The translations under genes were made by a program, and so were the position numbers. From Pseudoteredinibacter isoporae_A (GTDB lineage: Bacteria; Pseudomonadota; Gammaproteobacteria; Pseudomonadales; Cellvibrionaceae), in the NCBI RefSeq assembly GCF_040372805.1, contig NZ_BAABWJ010000007.1, forward strand, positions 1 to 64,000: a stretch of DNA of 64,000 nt, given 5' to 3'. The notes beneath the pieces are model-generated. The model ran no database searches and was not told where the DNA came from. It saw nothing but the letters and a program-made list of their open reading frames with translations. Numbering within the stretch: position 1 is the first letter of the stretch; every line of letters begins with the position of its first letter. Shown one piece after another: positions 1 to 8,158 of this stretch.

Positions 1-16
1 GATAGCCCTTACCCAT
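1..16 (-). CDS. Start of a gene running off the left edge (partial)
   Basis: An ATG at 16-14 on the minus strand begins MGKGY and runs off the window. It is preceded by a strong Shine-Dalgarno sequence (TAAGGAG, about 22-28) at good spacing. Only five codons are visible, so the product cannot be named. It lies on the chromosomal side of the island, downstream of the terminator at 144-174. Confidence 0.4.
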
Positions 17-143
17 AAACACTCCTTACTTCTCAAAGGTACAAGTGTATCCGCAGGTAGATGCCAACGTAGGCAAATTTTTTACATCTATAAAATAAAT
101 TAGATTAACGGGCCGAACTAACCCATAGCTAACCCAGAAACGC

Positions 144-174
144 AAAAAGGCCAACTCACAGAGCTGGCCTTTTT
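144..174 (-). terminator. Rho-independent terminator, probably the original one of tRNA-Ala
   Basis: A perfect stem AAAAAGGCCA (144-153) / TGGCCTTTTT (165-174) has T-runs on both strands. On the minus strand it follows the tRNA 3' fragment at 203-251. It was therefore probably the terminator of the tRNA-Ala gene before the island inserted and separated the two. Confidence 0.75.
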
Positions 175-202
175 CGAATTCTCTTGAGATAACAAGAGCT
201 TG

Positions 203-251
203 TTTGGTGGAACCTAGCGGGATCGAACCGCTGACCTCAACACTGCCAGTG
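203..251. repeat. attL: displaced 3' part of tRNA-Ala
   Basis: This 49-bp stretch is identical to 9711-9759 except at position 212 (A here, G at 9720). It covers the anticodon arm through the CCA end of tRNA-Ala in the minus orientation and is followed leftward by a chromosomal terminator. The 5' half of the tRNA is absent, so this copy cannot make a tRNA. The single difference falls at tRNA position 69, opposite G4. Confidence 0.88.
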
Positions 252-392
252 CGTGCAGAGCCTGAATCCCAATAAATAAACAAGAACAACACAAACCCAC
301 CAAATACCATTAAACCTATAAAACTCATACACTTACAAAGCTCACCTCTGTACATTGGCCTACATATCGGTTTTAATGAGTTCAATACATTT

Positions 393-414
393 GGACTTAA
401 TATGGACTTAAATT
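393..414. repeat. 22-bp subterminal repeat, possible integrase arm/Xis sites (left)
   Basis: Two copies of TGGACTTAA (392-400 and 403-411) lie 11 bp apart, that is on one face of the helix. The 22-bp block is repeated exactly at 9629-9650 near the other end of the island, in the same orientation. Position between attL and the integrase start fits arm-type integrase or excisionase sites. The role is inferred. Confidence 0.6.
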
Positions 415-461
415 TTTAAATCCATATATTACTACTCGCTGATCCCCATCAAGGATGACCA

Positions 462-1706
462 ATGCAGGCCAAAATCACCGCCCGAGCAATCAAATCACTC
501 GCAGTCGAAACGAAGCCTTATGAAGTAGTCGATACAGAACTAAAGGGCTTTTTACTTCGCGTACAACCTTCTGGCCGAATGACTTTTTACTACTCCTATC
601 GCAACGAAGCGAAGAAGAGGAAGCGTATAAAAATTGGACAACTAGGCCCTGGTTTAAGTTTGGCTCAAGCTAGAGACGAAGCCATTCGAATTGCTGGCGA
701 AGTAAACCAAGGAAAAGACGTTCAAGGAGAGAAACAAAGTCGCCGCCAGGCAGCAATGGATACTCTTGAAAAAACTCTTAGTAGGTTTATTGAGCAAGCC
801 TATGAACCATGGGCAACTTCTAATCTTAAAAGCGCCAAAAGCTCTATTGATCGAGTGAAGTACAGCTTTCCCCTACTGCTGAATATCCCAATGATAGAAG
901 TAACAGTTTCCCAGCTTGAGCGCTGGCGTACTGACAAGCTAAACGAAGGCCTAAAACCCAGCACCATTAATCGCTGTGTAAACTCATTGAGAGCAGTGCT
1001 TACCAAAGCCGTAGAGTGGGAGGTTATCGAAGAACACCCCCTAAGAAAGCTCAAAGCGCTACCATTGGCCAGCACACCAAAAGTTAGGTATCTAAGCGAG
1101 TCAGAAGAAAGGCGCTTATTAGACGCCCTTCTACAACGTGATGATGAGCTAAAAGAAGCCCGTAGCCGAGGGAATGAGCACCGACGACAACGCTGTAAAG
1201 AGCTTATGCCAGAGCTAAGCAAATATGCCTATGGTGACAGGATGACTCCTTTAGTCCTCCTATCGTTAAAGACAGGGATGCGGCGGGGTGAACTATTCGA
1301 TCTAGAATGGCACAGCATCAATCTTGAGCAAAAAATCGTCACCGTAGTGGCTGAAACAGCCAAGTCTAAAAAGAGTCGCCATATTCCATTAAGCCCAACC
1401 GCTATAGAAGCTCTGAGAAATTGGCAAAAGCAAGCGCCTAGCCTCTCGGGGCGTGTATTTCCTTCTGGTAGTGGAGGTCGACTGGACAATGTTCGAAAAT
1501 CTTGGGCCAGCATACTAGATTTAGCTGAAATCACCGATTTTAGGTGGCATGATATGCGCCATGACTTTGCATCAAAACTGGTAATGAAGGGTGTGCCGCT
1601 AAATACAGTGCGAGAGCTTTGCGGACATGCTGACCTTAATACCACCCTACGCTATGCTCACCTAGCACCAGATCATAAGGCCGACGCTATAGCTTTAATT
1701 GGGTAA
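462..1706 (+). CDS. Tyrosine-type site-specific integrase (P4-like)
   Basis: A 414-residue tyrosine recombinase expected to catalyse integration and excision of the island at tRNA-Ala. The N-terminus (about 1-90) has the arm-binding DUF4102-like layout of P4 integrases, residues 100-205 form the core-binding domain, and the catalytic domain follows. Visible catalytic residues are R274 (TGMRRGEL), a lysine in the AKSKKSRHIPL hairpin (about 303), H363/R366 (WHDMRH), H389 (GHADLNTT) and nucleophile Y398 (RYAHL). The start follows an AAGGA-like site and lies about 210 bp inside attL. All key residues are present, so it is probably active. Confidence 0.95.
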   Translation: MQAKITARAIKSLAVETKPYEVVDTELKGFLLRVQPSGRMTFYYSYRNEAKKRKRIKIGQLGPGLSLAQARDEAIRIAGEVNQGKDVQGEKQSRRQAAMDTLEKTLSRFIEQAYEPWATSNLKSAKSSIDRVKYSFPLLLNIPMIEVTVSQLERWRTDKLNEGLKPSTINRCVNSLRAVLTKAVEWEVIEEHPLRKLKALPLASTPKVRYLSESEERRLLDALLQRDDELKEARSRGNEHRRQRCKELMPELSKYAYGDRMTPLVLLSLKTGMRRGELFDLEWHSINLEQKIVTVVAETAKSKKSRHIPLSPTAIEALRNWQKQAPSLSGRVFPSGSGGRLDNVRKSWASILDLAEITDFRWHDMRHDFASKLVMKGVPLNTVRELCGHADLNTTLRYAHLAPDHKADAIALIG

Positions 1707-1723
1707 CAGCCTGAAAGTACACA

Positions 1724-2602
1724 ATGGAAATACGCACACAAACTTACGACCAACAAATTGAACTCTTCTTAAAATCCATGGATTGGATTAAAAAGGATCT
1801 AGACATCAACTTATCTTCAGGAAGGGCAAATAGTTACCTGAAAACCTTTGCCGATTGGGGAGAACATGGGTATAAATCCCCCAACTTTGATTTTCTGGAT
1901 TTTATGAACTCCTTATTTGAGATCGAAAGTTTTATTAGTGTATATAAGGCGTTTCAATTTACCCCAAAGTGCCAGCTTCAAAATATAAAAAGCAAGATGC
2001 AAAAAGCTGTTTACGGCCCGACTTATCTCGCAAACGAAACCCCCCAGTCAAACGAAGCACGCAACTTCATGTTTGAATTATTAACTGCTTCAAGACTACA
2101 TCTACCACACCTTTTATCAACTTGTATTTTAAGCTCAAAATCAGATACAGGTGTAGAATTTGAAGGGAAGAAAATCTGGGTTGAATGTAAGCGGATTACC
2201 TCACAAAAGAAACTTGAAAAGAATATAAAAGTAGCTTCATCTCAATTGGAAAAGCAAATCAAAAATAGTCCCGGGTCTTTAAATCGAGGGCTAATTGCTC
2301 TTGATTTAACGCCAATCACAATTCCAAATGACGAAATGCTTGTTGGTCAAAATGAAGCTGATCTAAAAGAGAAAATAAATCAGTTAATGAACAATACGAT
2401 TATAACCTACAATAGTTTTTGGCAACAAAAAATAGGCTCCAAGAGTAAGCATATTTTGGGATTTGTTATTCGCCTTGGTTTTCCTGCTGTGAATGATAGC
2501 TCTGGATTGTTAGTCAATGTGAGCGACTGGGGAATAGTTCCAAGAAATGACCTAAACAGTGATGGGCAGAGACTACTATCAAACTTGGCAAACACGTTAT
2601 GA
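1724..2602 (+). CDS. PD-(D/E)XK nuclease-like protein of unknown role
   Basis: A 292-residue protein starting 17 bp after the integrase. I do not recognise a named family, but residues 111-157 look like a restriction-endonuclease-fold core: a helix with E111 and E118 (EARNFMFELL), an acidic residue D141 (SDTGVEFEG) and a strand with E154-x-K156 (WVECKR). The rest is lysine-rich and mostly helical, with no membrane segment. Its place in the cargo of a mobile island, with an overlapping or closely following partner gene, is consistent with a DNA- or RNA-cleaving defence protein. That function is inferred. The codon use is AT-rich like the rest of the island. Confidence 0.7.
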   Translation: MEIRTQTYDQQIELFLKSMDWIKKDLDINLSSGRANSYLKTFADWGEHGYKSPNFDFLDFMNSLFEIESFISVYKAFQFTPKCQLQNIKSKMQKAVYGPTYLANETPQSNEARNFMFELLTASRLHLPHLLSTCILSSKSDTGVEFEGKKIWVECKRITSQKKLEKNIKVASSQLEKQIKNSPGSLNRGLIALDLTPITIPNDEMLVGQNEADLKEKINQLMNNTIITYNSFWQQKIGSKSKHILGFVIRLGFPAVNDSSGLLVNVSDWGIVPRNDLNSDGQRLLSNLANTL

Positions 2603-2654
2603 CGAAAGCCATGAGAACTTAATAGGTAAAATTGGGACCACCCAAAGGCTTAAA

Positions 2655-3620
2655 ATGTCAAAAGAAATATCAAAGGATACGGTGAAAATACTTCAAGGCC
2701 CGTTTTACACATGGGAAGAAACGCTTGAAATCACGGGTCTTAAGATTAGCGAATTGAGATACTACGTTGAAGAATCAATCATCACCCCACTCGTTTATAC
2801 TGGGCAACGCGACTTCTTAATCTTCGATTCCAATGGCCATAATGACTGGACAGGAATAGCAAAATGTGGCTACCGCGGTCACATGACTCTACACATAAGT
2901 TTAATATTGGATTTGCTTGACGGACACAGTATTACACTGGGCACTGGCTGGGGGAAACTGCAAGAACCTCAAAAGGTATCTTTTACTAGCTTCAAAAACC
3001 CATTTAAGTACCCTCTTCCAATGACACCGATATCAAACTGGGAATCTAAAGGTAAACTACACACTGACAAGCTACTACAGTTCGCTGCAACCCCATTCCC
3101 AAGGGAAAGTGAAACAGTTTCTAAATTGATAAGAGGGTTTGTAGAGGCATTTAGCGACCCCAGTGCTCCAAAAGAAAAGGGCTCAATAGCTCATGCGTTA
3201 GACCAGCACTCAAAATCTCCCCCCGAAAACTACACACTTAATTTCAAACACAACTCAATCTTTGAACCCAACTCGCTGAGGTTTGCGGCATCTGAACTAG
3301 CAAAGACTAAAAACTACAATAGCAGCGCCGAAAAAAGCTCAACCCTTGAAATTGCACCTCGAAATTCGCATAAAAAGCGTAAAAATCTGTTTCATGAACT
3401 GATCAAGCGAATTATCCATGAAAACCCTGGGATCAATGCAACTGGAGTATGGGAGATTCTACGCTATGAATGCGACAGCGATAACGCCATCTATGATATT
3501 GACAGTATCCTTGTCTCAATCGACGCTCGTTCAGCCGAATGGGAAACTTTACACGGCGAACCAAAGTCTATTTCTCGCAAGACGGTCAAGAACCTTGTAA
3601 GCACACTCGCCTCAAGCTAA
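2655..3620 (+). CDS. Hypothetical island protein with MerR-like N-terminal HTH
   Basis: About 321 residues from ATG 2655, which has an AAAGG site 6 bases upstream. An in-frame ATG at 2559 would overlap the upstream gene by 44 bp and has a weaker context. Residues 15-50 (TWEETLEITGLKISELRYYV) resemble the helix-turn-helix and wing of MerR/excisionase proteins. The middle is low-complexity and serine-rich. The last ~80 residues, after a basic stretch KKRKNLFHELIKR, form a charged domain of unknown fold. It probably works with the nuclease-like protein immediately upstream. No function can be assigned. Confidence 0.65.
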   Translation: MSKEISKDTVKILQGPFYTWEETLEITGLKISELRYYVEESIITPLVYTGQRDFLIFDSNGHNDWTGIAKCGYRGHMTLHISLILDLLDGHSITLGTGWGKLQEPQKVSFTSFKNPFKYPLPMTPISNWESKGKLHTDKLLQFAATPFPRESETVSKLIRGFVEAFSDPSAPKEKGSIAHALDQHSKSPPENYTLNFKHNSIFEPNSLRFAASELAKTKNYNSSAEKSSTLEIAPRNSHKKRKNLFHELIKRIIHENPGINATGVWEILRYECDSDNAIYDIDSILVSIDARSAEWETLHGEPKSISRKTVKNLVSTLASS

Positions 3621-3913
3621 GCGTCTATCAGAAAAACAAAAATAATGGAAATGTTTTTTTGATTATTTCCGAATTAACTTGGAATTTTTCAAATTAATTC
3701 GAAAATTGAGTTTTGGAATTCCAGCTTACAGTCGCCCAGTTTTCTGGGCTAACCAATTGGAATTCGAAAATAAACTGGAAAATGTGTAATGTGTGATTTC
3801 GGGTATTTTCCAAATAAATAGAATACCACTAGGCTTTACTTAAGTGTCAAATTAGAAAAATAAATCTCGACTTAAAACTAAACTCACTCTGAAACTTAGG
3901 ACTTGTAATAACC
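3621..3913. other. AT-rich intergenic region with short repeats
   Basis: This gap of 293 bp has no convincing gene. It holds repeated AATTCGAAAAT-like words (around 3695 and 3760), a palindromic TTTTGGAATTCCAG stretch near 3712 and a perfect GCCCAG-TTTT-CTGGGC hairpin at 3734-3749 without a T-tail. It separates the nuclease-like pair from the two-TM protein and may contain the latter's promoter or a structured RNA. Confidence 0.4.
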
Positions 3914-4606
3914 ATGGATCACGATATAGAGCCCCATAAAAAGTCAAACGAAATTACACCGACACAATGGCTTAACTTTGCTATAGCGATTATTGGCGGG
4001 GCCGCGGCATTAGCTGGAACGGGACTTAATGGTCCGAAATGGATCATATATATAGGAATAGCAATCGCTATCGTAGCGGTATTAGCTACGTTAAAAGACT
4101 CATGGCCACTCATTTTTATCAAAAACCAAATTCATAAAAGTTCTGACGAAAGTCTATTCGCTGATATTTCAAAGAAATATGAATCTCTACTTGACGAATT
4201 CGCTGTTGTTGAAGATCTGGCAAAACTGATCAGCGAACTTATTTGGGAACCTGGAGCCCAAAGAAACTACAATTATCCGCACAACCAAGTTGAGCATTTT
4301 AGAGGGATACTATCAACCCACAAAAAACCATATGCATTAAGGGTAATGTATATGAATCATATACTTGATCTTCATGTCCAAAGAGCGGAAATGTACTTTT
4401 CTGAATGTGCCCCTAGCATTCAACAAAGGAAAGCAACCTACAAAGACGAACACCAGAAAGCAGAAATGCAAAGACTCTTAAACAAGTACTACGTATTCAG
4501 AGACGAACATGACAGCATTTGCAACAAGCTGAATAAGAACCTTAAGCAACAGAAATTAAAGCCTTTCTATGGCAGAACCTTCGCGTTTAGCCCCACAAGC
4601 GATTAG
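3914..4606 (+). CDS. Two-TM membrane protein of unknown function
   Basis: A 230-residue protein with two closely spaced predicted transmembrane helices (about 19-38 and 42-60) and a soluble C-terminal part (about 75-230) that is helical, charged and rich in aromatic residues. I do not recognise the family. The layout, two TMs with a cytosolic domain, is seen in some membrane effectors of defence systems, but no diagnostic motif is present. It stands alone between two intergenic regions, so it is probably transcribed from its own promoter. The start is ATG 3914; no strong ribosome site is visible. Confidence 0.65.
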   Translation: MDHDIEPHKKSNEITPTQWLNFAIAIIGGAAALAGTGLNGPKWIIYIGIAIAIVAVLATLKDSWPLIFIKNQIHKSSDESLFADISKKYESLLDEFAVVEDLAKLISELIWEPGAQRNYNYPHNQVEHFRGILSTHKKPYALRVMYMNHILDLHVQRAEMYFSECAPSIQQRKATYKDEHQKAEMQRLLNKYYVFRDEHDSICNKLNKNLKQQKLKPFYGRTFAFSPTSD

Positions 4607-4710
4607 GGTTAGACTTATACCACACCCACAGCAAGCCAGGGTTATATATCACAAGCATTGAAACAACTATTTGTGCATGACATATCTGCATTACCGTTCA
4701 TCGCGAATAA

Positions 4711-4748
4711 TCCCGGCTAATGTCCCGAAGAGTCCCGGCTAACGTCCG
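4711..4748. repeat. Iteron-like direct repeats upstream of the alpA/rep operon
   Basis: TCCCGGCTAATGTCCC (4711-4726) is repeated as TCCCGGCTAACGTCCG (4733-4748) with a 22-bp period, close to two helical turns. The repeats lie about 60-95 bp before the HTH gene that precedes the replication initiator. They could be binding sites of the HTH protein or part of an origin. The function is inferred from position only. Confidence 0.55.
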
Positions 4749-4805
4749 GGACACCTTCCACCTCCGTAGTATCGCCCTTGTTCATCAAGTAACAAGAGGC
4801 ACAAC

Positions 4806-5042
4806 ATGGATACTACAAAGCTATACAACAGCCCACGAGTCTTTACAGAGCAGGAAACCTCTCGATATATCGGCATGAGCCGCTCCTATTTGCGCCAGGC
4901 ACGTATGGAGGGGAACCGGGAGAACCGCACACCAGCCCCCCCTTTTATCAAGATCGGCCGCTCTATTCGTTATTTACGTGAAGACTTAGATCGCTGGATT
5001 GATGAACTTGGCAAATATGATCATTTAGGGCAGGTGCAATGA
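4806..5042 (+). CDS. AlpA/excisionase-family HTH DNA-binding protein
   Basis: A 78-residue protein with a winged helix-turn-helix: FTEQETSRYIGMSRSYLRQ forms the HTH (about 14-32), followed by PPFIKIGRSIRYLREDLDRW (45-64), the usual wing and C-terminal helix of the AlpA/HTH_17 family. Such proteins activate the integrase or act as excisionase in prophages and satellites. The ribosome site is AAGAGG just upstream. Its stop overlaps the start of the next small ORF (ATGA at 5039). The direct repeats at 4711-4748 are likely targets. Confidence 0.85.
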   Translation: MDTTKLYNSPRVFTEQETSRYIGMSRSYLRQARMEGNRENRTPAPPFIKIGRSIRYLREDLDRWIDELGKYDHLGQVQ

Positions 5043-5215
5043 CTTGCCCTAACCTTCCCACTCCCAGCCATACAAATACCTCCAATCTCAACCTGTTGCA
5101 TTGGGCGATACAGTGGTGGTGTTTGCTTTATTTGGGCGGCAATGCTGGTTCAGACCAAACCAGTATTGCTGACCTTACTTCCCCACTCTCACCCCTTCAA
5201 CTTAGCAATGCGTAG
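5039..5215 (+). CDS. Possible small coupled ORF between alpA-like gene and rep
   Basis: An ATG at 5039 overlaps the upstream TGA as ATGA and opens a 58-codon frame (begins MTCPNLPTPS) ending at TAG 5213-5215. That stop overlaps an in-frame ATG of the rep gene (5208) as ATGCGTAG. The two overlaps suggest a translational relay from the HTH gene to rep. The peptide has no recognisable domain, so it may be only a coupling ORF or not a real protein. Confidence 0.35.
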   Translation: MTCPNLPTPSHTNTSNLNLLHWAIQWWCLLYLGGNAGSDQTSIADLTSPLSPLQLSNA

Positions 5216-6860
5216 CTACCTAAGGGCTAATCAAATCACCAAAGGCCTAGGCACTAGAGAGTGCTTTGTTTTTCGAGAGCAAATCTACCGTCGCCATCCC
5301 GATCTTGCGGTTAGCTTAGCGCGATACTATGTACGCGTGGAAAAAGAAGCGGGTTATGTGTATGCAAATCAACAGCTTCGTAAGCTGCACAAAAAACTAA
5401 CCCTAGGGCCACAGTTTCATGGCATTTACATCGACTCACCCGACGAAGACGTAAAAACATTTGCGAAAAAGAAATCGTTAGCCGTTTTAAAACTGCTCGG
5501 AGATACAAGTAAGCACCAAGGTGAAAAGGAAGCCATCAAGAAGGTTATTGATCTTGTAAATGACTGCGGGCTTAATTTTCCTCTAGAGGCTATAAATAAG
5601 GCAAGTAGTGAAGAAATCGCAGGAGCCATTGCCCGCTGTTGTGATGATGAATGGTGGCGCCGACAAATCCGTCGACACCAAGATACCGTCTTAGAACATG
5701 TTCACATTGAAATCGGTTTAGTAAATAAAACTAAAGGCATATATTGCAGCAACTTTATGGTGGAGCGAAAACGAGCCCAGCATAAACGCAATATGAAAAC
5801 TCTATCGCTATTAATTGCCGAAAATGACTTAGGCGAGTCTCTTAGTCTGTTGGAATTGGCCAAACGAAGCACAGCCAACCTTGTTAACCGCCGCAATGAG
5901 CTAATGACCCGTATTTCGGGCTTTGAAGAGATAGCTAAAGAACAAGACCATGTAGGTATTTTTTACACCTTAACCGCCCCGTCTTGCTTTCACGCATGCT
6001 TGTCCAGCAACGGCAAACACAACCCCCGTTACAAAGGATACTCTCCAGCCGAAACTCAGAAATACCTGAACACGCTCTGGAGGCGCACCCGCGCCAAGCT
6101 AAAGCGACAAGATATACAACCCTATGGAGTACGGGTAGTAGAACCGCACCATGACGGTACTCCGCACTGGCACCTTTTACTATTTGTACCTAAACATCAA
6201 GAGGAGCAACTCACTCAGATCATGCGTGAGTATGCCCTTGCCAAAGACCCAAACGAGCCCGGCGCTCGACAACATCGATTTAAGGTAGAACACATCAACC
6301 CAAACAAAGGCTCGGCAGTAGGTTATATAGCGAAATATATAGCTAAGAATATTGACGGTGAGCATGTAGGTGAAGACAACTATGGCAAAGACGCCATCGA
6401 TAGCGCTGCCAGAATACGCGCATGGGCTTCTACATGGAATTTCAGGCAATTTCAGTTTATAGGTGGGCCTAGTGTCACGGTGTGGCGAGAATCACGCCGA
6501 TTAGCCAACAGCGAGGAAAGCGGCGCCTTATTAAGCAAGGGTGATCCGGACCTGCTCGCAAAAATCGTACAAGCCGCAGACCAAGGCGACTGGCGGCGCT
6601 TTGTAAGCCTCTGTGGAGGCCCACAAGCTCCGCGAAAAGCTCAGCCATTAAGAGCCTTTCAAGTAGTAAAAGATACCCTTAACAAATATGGCGAGCTGTG
6701 CCACAAGATTATTGGCCTTTTGTACAAAAATGCAGAAATAGTGAAAACTCGCTTTCGGGAGTGGCAGATTAAATTGGCGCCTGTAAAAAGCGAGCAGATG
6801 ATGAATGAGTGTTTTTCAATAGGAGGCGCGAACGCGCCTCCCTTGGAGTTCTGTCAATAA
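5142..6860 (+). CDS. Replication initiator, phage P2 GpA-type HUH endonuclease
   Basis: A 572-residue protein matching the bacteriophage replication gene A family (P2 gpA-like rolling-circle initiators), which nick one strand at the origin through tyrosine and prime replication with the host polymerase. Visible motifs are FYTLTAPS (about 274), the metal-binding HUH motif PHWHLLLF (H342, H344) and the double-tyrosine motif VGYIAKYIAK (Y395, Y399). Residues 100-250 form the family's helical N-terminal region. The start is uncertain: ATG 5142 or ATG 5208, the latter overlapping the stop of the small ORF. Its presence implies that the excised island can replicate. Confidence 0.9.
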   Translation: MLVQTKPVLLTLLPHSHPFNLAMRSYLRANQITKGLGTRECFVFREQIYRRHPDLAVSLARYYVRVEKEAGYVYANQQLRKLHKKLTLGPQFHGIYIDSPDEDVKTFAKKKSLAVLKLLGDTSKHQGEKEAIKKVIDLVNDCGLNFPLEAINKASSEEIAGAIARCCDDEWWRRQIRRHQDTVLEHVHIEIGLVNKTKGIYCSNFMVERKRAQHKRNMKTLSLLIAENDLGESLSLLELAKRSTANLVNRRNELMTRISGFEEIAKEQDHVGIFYTLTAPSCFHACLSSNGKHNPRYKGYSPAETQKYLNTLWRRTRAKLKRQDIQPYGVRVVEPHHDGTPHWHLLLFVPKHQEEQLTQIMREYALAKDPNEPGARQHRFKVEHINPNKGSAVGYIAKYIAKNIDGEHVGEDNYGKDAIDSAARIRAWASTWNFRQFQFIGGPSVTVWRESRRLANSEESGALLSKGDPDLLAKIVQAADQGDWRRFVSLCGGPQAPRKAQPLRAFQVVKDTLNKYGELCHKIIGLLYKNAEIVKTRFREWQIKLAPVKSEQMMNECFSIGGANAPPLEFCQ

Positions 6861-6881
6861 GTGTACTTAATTTGACATTTG

Positions 6882-7883
6882 CTAATGATTAATTTGTAGG
6901 TTGGAAAAAATATCTATCAAATCTGCCGAGGCATCAATAAATGGGTTACTGTACAATTCTGGCGGCTCTTCGCCTGGAATCGTTGCTAACCCCCCCTCAA
7001 AAAACCTATTAGTGATAGTTTGAAGCAGCTTCTGATGGACGTTTTTTATTTCGACTTTTGCCTCTTCACCACTAGCCATAACCTTGAGATAGAAAGAGCT
7101 TTGATTAACTTTATCCAACTCTGAATCCCAATTTTCAATGAATTCAATAAATTTATCCTCAGCAGATTCATCACTCGGGTCTTCATCGGCAACTGGTATA
7201 GAGGATAAAACCAACTCAGCATATTTACCATGATATTTGTTAAGCAGCGCTAACATTGGAACCATGTATTTAGGGGATATCATTTCACGAAACCAAAAGC
7301 CATCTTTCTTTGACGCTGCTGAAGAAGCTCTATCGCGATAAATATTGTAGAAAATACCACCGACAGAAACCAAAATTGCGACCAAACTCAACCAATTGGT
7401 TGTCAGCCAGCTTTTATTAGCTTCTATGAGCTTGATATTGAAAGCCTCATTGGGAACAGATATATCTACTGAAATACCCTCCACTTGGTTCTTACTCACA
7501 TTAACTTTAGAGGGCGCCGAATTTGAACTCGCCTCCGGTGCTTTCCCAATATGCTGGTTTTCAGGAATCAGGACAGATTTGGGCACAATGGGCGCAAATG
7601 TAGATTGCACTTCTACCTTCTTTGTGCCGGCCGTTGTATCTTGGGGAGTTTCGTCTCGACGAACGCTTAAACTTCGATTTTGGGCTTTTTTCGCATTCTC
7701 ATCTAGCTGCGAAGAGGCTGCATGCGGATTAGAAATAATTTGCTCACCAACTTGATTTTTTGGGCCATTTATTTCCAGCGAGCTCTCACTTGCAGTACAT
7801 GCTCCTGCCAACAAAAAAGACAAACATAATAATCCAAAATTAAGCTTCAATAAGATGTTGCTATGAGAGCAGTCTTTATACAT
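6882..7883 (-). CDS. Lipoprotein-like protein with a TM segment and C-terminal domain
   Basis: Up to 333 residues, third gene of the minus-strand module. A hydrophobic signal ends FLLAGAC (C29), suggesting a lipidated N-terminus. A long Ser/Pro/Lys-rich linker follows (30-155), then a TM helix (about 161-182, WLSLVAILVSVGGIFYNIY) and a charged helical domain (190-333), predicted cytoplasmic if the signal is exported. ATG 7883 overlaps the upstream gene by 37 bp. A TTG at 7850 overlaps its stop as TTGA and would give a compact signal (MKLNFGLLCLSFLLAGAC), so it is a credible alternative start. No known family is recognised. It is convergent with rep. In this module it is the likely membrane output or sensor. 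Confidence 0.65.
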   Translation of the reverse strand: MYKDCSHSNILLKLNFGLLCLSFLLAGACTASESSLEINGPKNQVGEQIISNPHAASSQLDENAKKAQNRSLSVRRDETPQDTTAGTKKVEVQSTFAPIVPKSVLIPENQHIGKAPEASSNSAPSKVNVSKNQVEGISVDISVPNEAFNIKLIEANKSWLTTNWLSLVAILVSVGGIFYNIYRDRASSAASKKDGFWFREMISPKYMVPMLALLNKYHGKYAELVLSSIPVADEDPSDESAEDKFIEFIENWDSELDKVNQSSFYLKVMASGEEAKVEIKNVHQKLLQTITNRFFEGGLATIPGEEPPELYSNPFIDASADLIDIFSNLQINH

Positions 7884-8158
7884 TTGCTAATAATTCCATT
7901 TAGCTTTGTTGGATTTTCCATCTTGAACTTTTTTCTAAATGCTTCTTCAGAACCCATTTCGATAATAGTTTTTCCAAAACACCCTAAAAAGTATGAGCTT
8001 GTAAGTGTTTTTGTATCATCAGGAAACTTAACACTAACAATCTCACATTCGCTCATCATTTTATCGATGTGGAAGTATTCGTATGCTGCCTGACCATTCG
8101 GCCTGCCTGCGTAGGCACGGCCTCCTAATTGTCCAAAATCCACTATGCAACTAGACAT
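7847..8158 (-). CDS. STAS-like (DUF4325-type) small protein
   Basis: 103 residues from ATG 8158, chosen because CAGGAG lies 6 bases upstream; this start overlaps the ATPase stop by 8 bp. Residues 45-75 (KFPDDTKTLTSSYFLGCFGK, then EEAFRKKF) match the pattern of the STAS-like domain DUF4325: a strand, a TS-S-F-type turn and helix, then a G..EEFR..F segment. In that family the protein commonly sits beside an ATP-binding (GHKL) protein, as here. By analogy with SpoIIAA/SpoIIAB, the pair may be a switch in which the ATPase partner acts on the STAS protein. The role is inferred. Confidence 0.75.
   Translation of the reverse strand: MSSCIVDFGQLGGRAYAGRPNGQAAYEYFHIDKMMSECEIVSVKFPDDTKTLTSSYFLGCFGKTIIEMGSEEAFRKKFKMENPTKLNGIISKCIKTALIATSY

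Noticed and set aside
26..385. 119-codon minus-strand ORF across attL
   Set aside because: It spans the attL repeat and tRNA fragment, the original terminator and one arm repeat, and has no domain or ribosome site.
2559..2654. Upstream ATG (2559) as start of the HTH-like island gene
   Set aside because: It overlaps the previous gene by 44 bp without a ribosome site, while ATG 2655 has AAAGG at good spacing.
3734..3749. GCCCAG-TTTT-CTGGGC hairpin as a terminator
   Set aside because: No T-run on either side; kept only as part of the structured intergenic region.
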